A stretch of DNA of 64,000 nt from Hygrocybe punicea (taxonomy: Eukaryota > Basidiomycota > Agaricomycetes > Agaricales > Hygrophoraceae): the NCBI GenBank assembly GCA_963556145.1, contig OY744462.1:7254001-7318000 (forward strand), in the 5' to 3' direction. Positions within the stretch are counted from its first letter, which is position 1. Each line of letters starts with the position of its first letter. The notes beneath the pieces were generated by a model that searched no databases, was not told the origin of the DNA, and worked only from the letters and a program-made list of their open reading frames with translations. The position numbers and the translations under genes were made by a program. Below, one piece after another: positions 58,385 to 64,000 of this stretch.

Positions 58385-58838
58385 AGTTGATTGTTGCCAG
58401 ATCCTGCTGTAGAAGCAATCTGTAATACTTAAGCTGATGTTTTGAAATGCATTGAGGAAGTGGTATATCACTTACTCATTCATTTGCTAATTTTTCTTAG
58501 TTCAAGGAACACTACTTAATATTGTGTGGTGGAGCAACTTCACTGAAAGACTCAGTGCCATTGTGCAAGAGCAAAATCAGCAAGCTCCTTCATGAGCTGA
58601 GTGATGACAAGGACTAAGCCATTTCAGATGCCAGTCCTTTCACACATGAAGATCCTGACTGTCCCTGGACATGGGATTTGTGCAGTTACCTAGATGTCCT
58701 CTGTGCTGGAAGACTGGACCACAGTTATGTGGTGGGGCATAAGTATAATTCATGTTCATAATTGGAATATATCTGATGTGTGCCTAGTTCCATGCAAATT
58801 TTTATCCAGTCTGGGCCTCCTTGGCCTGGGATTATCTT
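58385..58838. other. No gene seen
   Basis: Decayed sequence flanking the hAT element; short frames with frequent stops. Confidence 0.3.
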
Positions 58839-59308
58839 ACAATCATTAGTGTTTCACATGGGTAAGGGTCTAACTGCAGATTCAGGCTCACAGGTTGCAG
58901 GATCATGGGTCCGGTTTCCATATTTGGTACCCTTGCCAAAACCCTCAACCCTCAGTGCGGTTTCACGGGTCCAGCTCCTGCATCTGCTCCCTCCTCATCT
59001 CTAACCTCAACAACCCCTCTGTCCAGTTGGCAGCTGCAATGTTCCAATTTGAGACCATTCCTGCCACCTGTCACTCCTGCTGACTGTTCGCTTGAGCCAT
59101 CGAGCCACTTTGGTCTTTTCTTCTGCACTGCTGGCCTTGATCATGGGGTTTCCCTACTGAATCCCTAGTGCATGGTAACTGGTATGTTTCATATCTACTC
59201 ATCATCATTGTTCCGTGTGTCTGACACTTCTATTTCTGTTTTTTCTTTTTTTTTCTCCTTTTTTTCTTCTTTTTTTCAGAGTCCTACACTGTTCTCATCA
59301 TTCATTTA

Positions 59309-62300
59309 ATGGATAACCTGCCTGAAGCCTATCTGCATCAATCCAAATATGTCTACTCCTGGTTGAGCAATTGTATAAAGGCGGCAGCTGAAGTCTTAGA
59401 GCCAGAGCGACCTGATCCCTCCCATCATGCTAAAATGCCACCTGCAACACGCTCCACAAAGTCGACCTCTTCTATGCCTGCCAATACTCATGTATCCAGT
59501 AACAGTGAAGATGCTGAGAGTATCACCGATGGTGATGGAGCAAGTGTCAAGGCCATATCTCCTGAGCAGGAGCTTGGTATGTATCCATCCCTCTTGATTA
59601 TGCTGTCCTAACAATGTATCATAGAGGCCGCAAAGAAGACATGGAGATCTCCCATCTATTTGTTTTTCAAACTTGATGCCATTGCTGTCAAGAAAGAAGG
59701 TGATTGTCTCTACCACTTCTTCCCCTGCACTTCCCGCAACTGCAAAGCCCAATATTGTGGTGTCCATCATTTCCTGGACAAGAAAGATCGCTTTGACACC
59801 GCTAACCTCAAGAAGCATGCTGAACAATGCTTTGGCAAAGATGCTGTCAAGATTGCGACTGACGGCACTGGTGGCAAGCAGGCCAACGGTTCTGTATTTC
59901 AGGCATTTGCACAACAAGGGCAGTAACCTGTGGTGGTTTCTCATCATTCGCACACCAATGCTGAGACTTGGTATGTTCATTTCCTTTTGTCACATTGGGT
60001 ACCCTTCTCACCATCTTTATCAGTGCCCATATTGTCAAGTGGGTCACAGAGAATAGCTGACCAACCAGCATTGTTCACGATCGTGAATTGTTGCAACTGT
60101 TGACTGCTGGGCAACCCCATCTCCATGTACCATGTCATCGAACCATTATACGAGACATCCAGACAGCCTTCAAGGTGTGCCAAGATCATATCAAGAAGAT
60201 GCTGCAGGACTATCCCAGCTGCTTGCATTTTGCTATGGATTCTTGGACCTCCACTAACCAGTGCACATTTGTAGTGTGGACTGTACATTTGCAGCACGAA
60301 GGTCATAAACTTTCATTCTTGTTAGATATCGTTGAGGTGCCGGAGGTAGGCACACATCTTTTCATGTTGACACTGACTGACATCCACCCTGTAGTCCCAT
60401 ACTGGCAATACCCTGGGCCAAGCATTCCAGAAGATGCTGCTTGAGTTTGGCATTGAACATAAGATGCTCGCTTTCAATGGCAACAGCGCTTCCAGTTAGT
60501 GTTGCCGCGGCTAAGCTAGCCGCAAGCCAGCTAAGGTTAGCTGCGGCTACGACTAAGCTAACTACCCAGATTTTTATAGTTGTAGCTGGTAGTCGAAGGT
60601 AGCCAACTACGGTCGACTAATGCCGGCTATAGTTGATGCAGCAACTTGGCCGCAGCTCGACCAACCAAGCTGCAACCAAGCTGTGTGGGTAGTGGGTGAG
60701 TAGATACCCATACCCTACCCTGGCCCTCAATTCACCTCGCATGCATCGTGCCAACGTCAATTGACATTGCTGCATTCACATGTGAGGTGTTTGACACCTC
60801 ATCACCGGATGCCGTCGTTGTCATTTTGGCCATGTCATCGTCGTCCCATTGCCCTCTGTCACGTCTTGTGGGCTGCACGCTCGGGGATGACCTTGTTCGC
60901 AAGGGGTGGTATACCTCACACGGTTGGCACCCTCGCAAGATCATGAGCCATGGAAATGGGAGCGTGGGTGTAGCCCATGCTCTCATAATCCTCCTTGGTG
61001 TAGGGAACCTCGCGAACGATGCCTATGTGTTAGCCAACACATTAGCACGTGTTTGGGAGGTCCCATGCGTGCTTCTGTGCTGGAGACGTCAGTCGACACA
61101 TTAGCGTGTGTTCAGGAGGTCCCCATGCATGCTTCCATGCTGGAGACCTTGCAAACACGTGTTGACGTCGTTTGCGAGGTGTGGTTGTTGGAGTGGTTAG
61201 CCAACGTTGACGAGGCTGGGTTGGGGGCATGTACTAAGTTGGGCTGTTCAGTGGGTGCACCACCATGACCCTCCCAGCCTTGTTCCATCATTCTCGTCAC
61301 TGTCCGAGTTGTTGTTGTTGAGCGTGAGCATGTGACTCAGACATGTAACACATGTCACATTCATTTATTTTGCGTATCAACTATAAAATGACCACAAATA
61401 AAATATATAGTACATAGAATATAATAGACAATGTATTTAAATTAGCCTTGGCTTAGCTGCCAGCTAACAGCTAATAATTTAAGGTAGCCATAGCTGGTAG
61501 CTGGTCATTAGCCTTAGCTTAGCTGGACCTGGTTAAGCTAAATTTGGCTAGGCTAACGGCTACTAGCTGACCGTTAGCCTTAGCCATGGCAACACTACTT
61601 CCAGTAATGATAAGCAAGTTAAATACCTTTCCAACCAGGACAATTCCTTCGAGGGTACCGGCCATGTATGGTGCTTCAATCATACCATCCAGCTCTCTGG
61701 CAAGAGTCTTCTCAAACCCTTCAACCCTGCCCTCAAGTCTAATGAGATTCCAGATGACGACACTCAGCCTGAAGAGGCTAATCACTCTAGTGATGAACTT
61801 GACGATTATACAGATGGTGATGACAATGATGACAAGCAAGTCAATGAGGATGGGTCTGCAGATGAGGATGCAGACGACACAGACGATGACATTGACAAGC
61901 TTGATGCTCTCACTGCAGATGAGCAGGCCAAGTCACTGGAAGACACAAAAGTGTTGCACCAAGCCATTATTTGGATCGTGTTTTACATGCCTACGCACTG
62001 ACACCCATCACCAGATTCATTCCTTGTCCTTCGCTATCCACCGCTCCATGACCATTGCTCTGCCAGCATGAAAACAAGAGTGTGCTTGGCACGAGCTTAC
62101 ACCAAGAATAATCCCTCGTGATGTGGTCACCAGATGGAACTCTACCTATGATATGCTTCGATTCGCCATCTCGTATCAGAAACACATTGATGCCATCACA
62201 GCCAACAAGCAAACTAAATTGTGGAAATATGAACTTTCCGAGAATGACTGGACCATACTTGAGGAGTTGATGTCAGTCCTTCAGGTTGGTTGTCTATCAT

Positions 62301-63170
62301 GCTGATAATTAATCCCTGTTGTCTCACATGGTCATCCTAGCAATTCAAACAAGCCACCTGGTATTTCTCGTGGGCAGATGCCAGTATCACCACTGTAATT
62401 CTGGCTATGGATCGTCTGACTAATGGTATGCGTGGCAACTGGTCTCTTGGACCTGCAGTCCTGGCTGCCCTGAAATTGGCTCGCATGAAAATGAACCGGT
62501 ACTATTCCCTCACGGATTTGTCTGCTGTATACCGCATCACCATGGTCCTCCATCCTAGCATCAAACTTGAATACTTCTGGCAGCAGGACTGGGAAGAGGA
62601 TTGGATCAAGGAGGCGGAGAATCTTGTTTGAGAGGAATACATATTGACCTATGAACAGAAAGGGGAAGTGATGAAGAATGCTGCCAAGTCTAATGCTGGG
62701 CCCTCTTTGAACAATTTCATGGACTTCGCCACTGTGTCTGTTGGCACACAAAAGCAACGCAACGAGATTGATCAATATCTTCGCCATTCTGTTGAAACAG
62801 TTCTGGATCCCCTTCAATGGTGGATCAATAACCACATTGTGTACCCAAATCTTTTGCATACGGCGCTTGACTATCCCAGCATTCCCTGTGGGCACATTTC
62901 CAATTATTGTTAATATAGCATTGACTAATACGTTGTTCAGCCACTTCCACAAATGTTGAGAGGGTCTTTCCCCATGGCCATCACCTCCTCCCATTCACCT
63001 GCAACAGACTCTCTGCTAACACGACTTGTGCCCACCTCTGCCTTGGCTCTTGGTGCCACAATGATTTGATCTCTGTGAAGAACATCCTTGACGCTGTCAA
63101 TGAGAATATTGCTGGCAAGAGGAAGTGCGAGAAGGTCGCTGGGGATGATGTTGATGTTGATGTGAGCTAG
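59309..63170 (+). pseudogene. hAT-family transposase
   Basis: From the ATG at 59309 a Ser-rich N-terminus is followed by a BED-type zinc finger in the second exon (FFPCTSRNCKAQYCGVHH, then LKKHAEQCFG). The core has MDSWTSTNQCTFVVWTVH (first Asp). The motif where hAT proteins usually have DNA reads NGNSAS, so the second catalytic Asp appears lost. An acidic insertion and the C-terminal dimerisation segment (ATSTNVERVF, GHHLLPFTCNRLS) follow, ending at 63168-63170. The gene is broken by hAT-like copy 5 between the SAS and NDKQV residues, by TGA stops (59924, 62629) and by shifts. Its intron acceptor region near 59225-59279 is a long polypyrimidine tract. Confidence 0.85.
60497..61597. mobile_element. 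Hairpin-core hAT-like non-autonomous element, copy 5
   Basis: Perfect 8-bp duplications CTTCCAGT (60489-60496, 61598-61605) flank 1,101 bp inserted in the hAT transposase gene. Ends: TAGTGTTGCCGCGGCTAAGC and, complemented, TAGTGTTGCCATGGCTAAGG. Subterminal motifs here are AGCTA/TAGCT. The interior has the hairpin unit CACCTCGC ... GTCAATTGAC (60756-60765) ... GTGAGGTG and degenerate further units to about 61180. Confidence 0.95.
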
Positions 63171-63495
63171 ATGGACTTTTTTAGTATAATTGTGTGTATG
63201 TAATGTGTTGCCGTGCTATAAAAACAGAAAACCATAGGAACTGGGGAAACCCTCCGGTGTCAGTGGTTTTCATCTAACCCTTATATGTAATCCATTGGAA
63301 AATGGACCCTGACCTGCTTAGCCACAGTTTCCACAGGTACAGGTGTAGGTTCTCTAAATTGGACCCGAGGGTTACCCATGTAAAACACTAGCAATCATAG
63401 TTTCTTCATAATGAATGGCAGGGGTCTACTGTGGTTTTTTGTTTGCTATACCAATTGTATCTGTGACAACCCTTACCCATGACCCCACAGGGTCT

Positions 63496-63626
63496 AGCTT
63501 AAAAACAAGCCTAGGATCATCCAAAATGGTTAAACACTGACTGAGATATGATTACAACAATGATTTAATCATATCTCAGTGAGTTCTTAACCATTTTGGA
63601 TGATCCCAGGCTTTTTTTAAAGCTGG
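63496..63626. repeat. Palindrome related to the centre of the 316-bp MITE
   Basis: Arms of about 60 bp (AGCCTAGGATCATCCAAAAT and complement) have the same layout as the MITE centre: GATCATCCAAAA-GGT, then ACTGAGATA. The outer MITE ends are absent or too diverged. Flanked by repeated ACCCATAC/GGGTCC motifs. Confidence 0.75.
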
Positions 63627-63710
63627 CGGGTACAAAAATCCATACCCATACCCATACATACCCATGAACAAAAACCCACAGGGTCCTGGTGCCCTACAGT
63701 TCACTATTTC

Positions 63711-63985
63711 TTCAGTGTTAAGTGAGTGGGCATTCTCACAAGGTGGCATCACAATCTAAAAACACCAGAGCTACCTGAAAGGTGACATTGTCAAGGCACT
63801 ACAGTGTGTCAAGTGTGTTATTCAAAATGACTTACTTTTTGTGAAGCAGCTCTGCTCTGGAAGCTGAGCTGGAAGGTGATGAGGGTGAAGACAAGGTAGA
63901 TTGATCAGAAGAAGGCTGGGATGAGCTCCTAATCGAGGATGATGATGATGAACAAATTTTGGACACAATGTCAGAACTAGAATAG
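63711..63985 (+). pseudogene. C-terminal fragment of a second hAT transposase
   Basis: The plus strand reads LSEWAFSQGGITI, a TAA, then KHQSYLKGDIVKALQCVKCV and NDLLF, the dimerisation segment of another hAT subfamily, followed by an acidic tail with more stops. Only this end is present; the sequence runs to the window edge. Confidence 0.65.
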
Positions 63986-64000
63986 GATTCTTTTTGGTTT

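Larger units (their letters stand above)
58847..63390 (+). mobile_element. hAT transposon with transposase gene
   Basis: Ends TAGTGTTTCACATGGGTAA and, complemented, TAGTGTTTTACATGGGTAA. Flanking 8-bp sequences ACAATCAT (58839-58846) and GCAATCAT (63391-63398) match at seven of eight positions, as expected of an older hAT duplication. GGGTCC/GGACCC motifs lie near both ends. The 4.5-kb length includes hAT-like copy 5 (60497-61597) nested inside the transposase gene. Confidence 0.85.

Noticed and set aside
1..64000. CRISPR arrays, tRNA or rRNA genes, bacterial operons
   Set aside because: No spaced direct-repeat array, cloverleaf or rRNA stretch was seen, and the genes have spliceosomal introns.

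Overview
The window looks like nuclear DNA of a filamentous basidiomycete, most likely an agaricomycete. Genes carry short GT-AG introns. The host genes are typically fungal (UPF1, the mitoribosomal protein MRP51). The mobile elements (Plavaka, DUF6570-type Helitron, Crypton-type tyrosine recombinase, two-gene IS630/Tc1-like elements, hAT) are the usual Agaricomycetes set. No rRNA, tRNA or CRISPR was seen. All assignments are by eye, from motifs and family knowledge.

Layout. 1-2.75 kb: four tightly packed minus-strand ORFs of an unrecognised repeat, one with a Zn2Cys6-type cysteine pattern. 4.1-7.05 kb: a decayed Ty1/copia element fused at about 7,050 to a second copy of the 5' end of the host membrane-protein gene at 35-37 kb. 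7.87-8.19 kb: a 316-bp TA-flanked MITE with a near-identical inverted copy at 51 kb. 9-12.1 kb: an unrecognised spliced gene split by a hAT-like insertion. 12.4-24.8 kb: a Helitron (Rep + PIF1 helicase) whose last helicase codons are displaced by a 6.6-kb Plavaka element carrying two extra genes. 24.96-28.09 kb: an IS630/Tc1-like element with an opposing accessory gene. 28.7-35 kb: a NADPH-oxidase fragment and a nearly complete Crypton-type recombinase gene, bracketed by an inverted repeat. 35.2-43.6 kb: an island of host genes (membrane protein, UPF1, small ORF, MRP51). 43.8-64 kb: another mobile-element zone with a palindromic MITE, four hairpin-core hAT-like elements (a fifth is at 11 kb), a foldback element, a second two-gene IS630-like element, an autonomous-type hAT element and a remnant of another hAT transposase.

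Three patterns run through the window. (1) Insertions are nested with readable target duplications: five hAT-like elements have perfect 8-bp duplications, and two IS630-like elements and three MITEs sit between TA dinucleotides. In several cases the interrupted reading frame can be followed across the insertion. (2) Most broken genes are broken by in-frame TGA or TAG where C-to-T change of CGA or CAG is the simplest explanation, and repeat copies differ mainly at CpG sites, as expected from cytosine methylation and deamination or a RIP-like process. (3) Two unrelated-looking element types carry extra genes: the IS630-like pair shares an opposing SAM-like accessory gene, and the Plavaka element carries two unrecognised genes. 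The hairpin-core hAT-like family and the two-gene IS630-like elements are the best candidates for undescribed biology.
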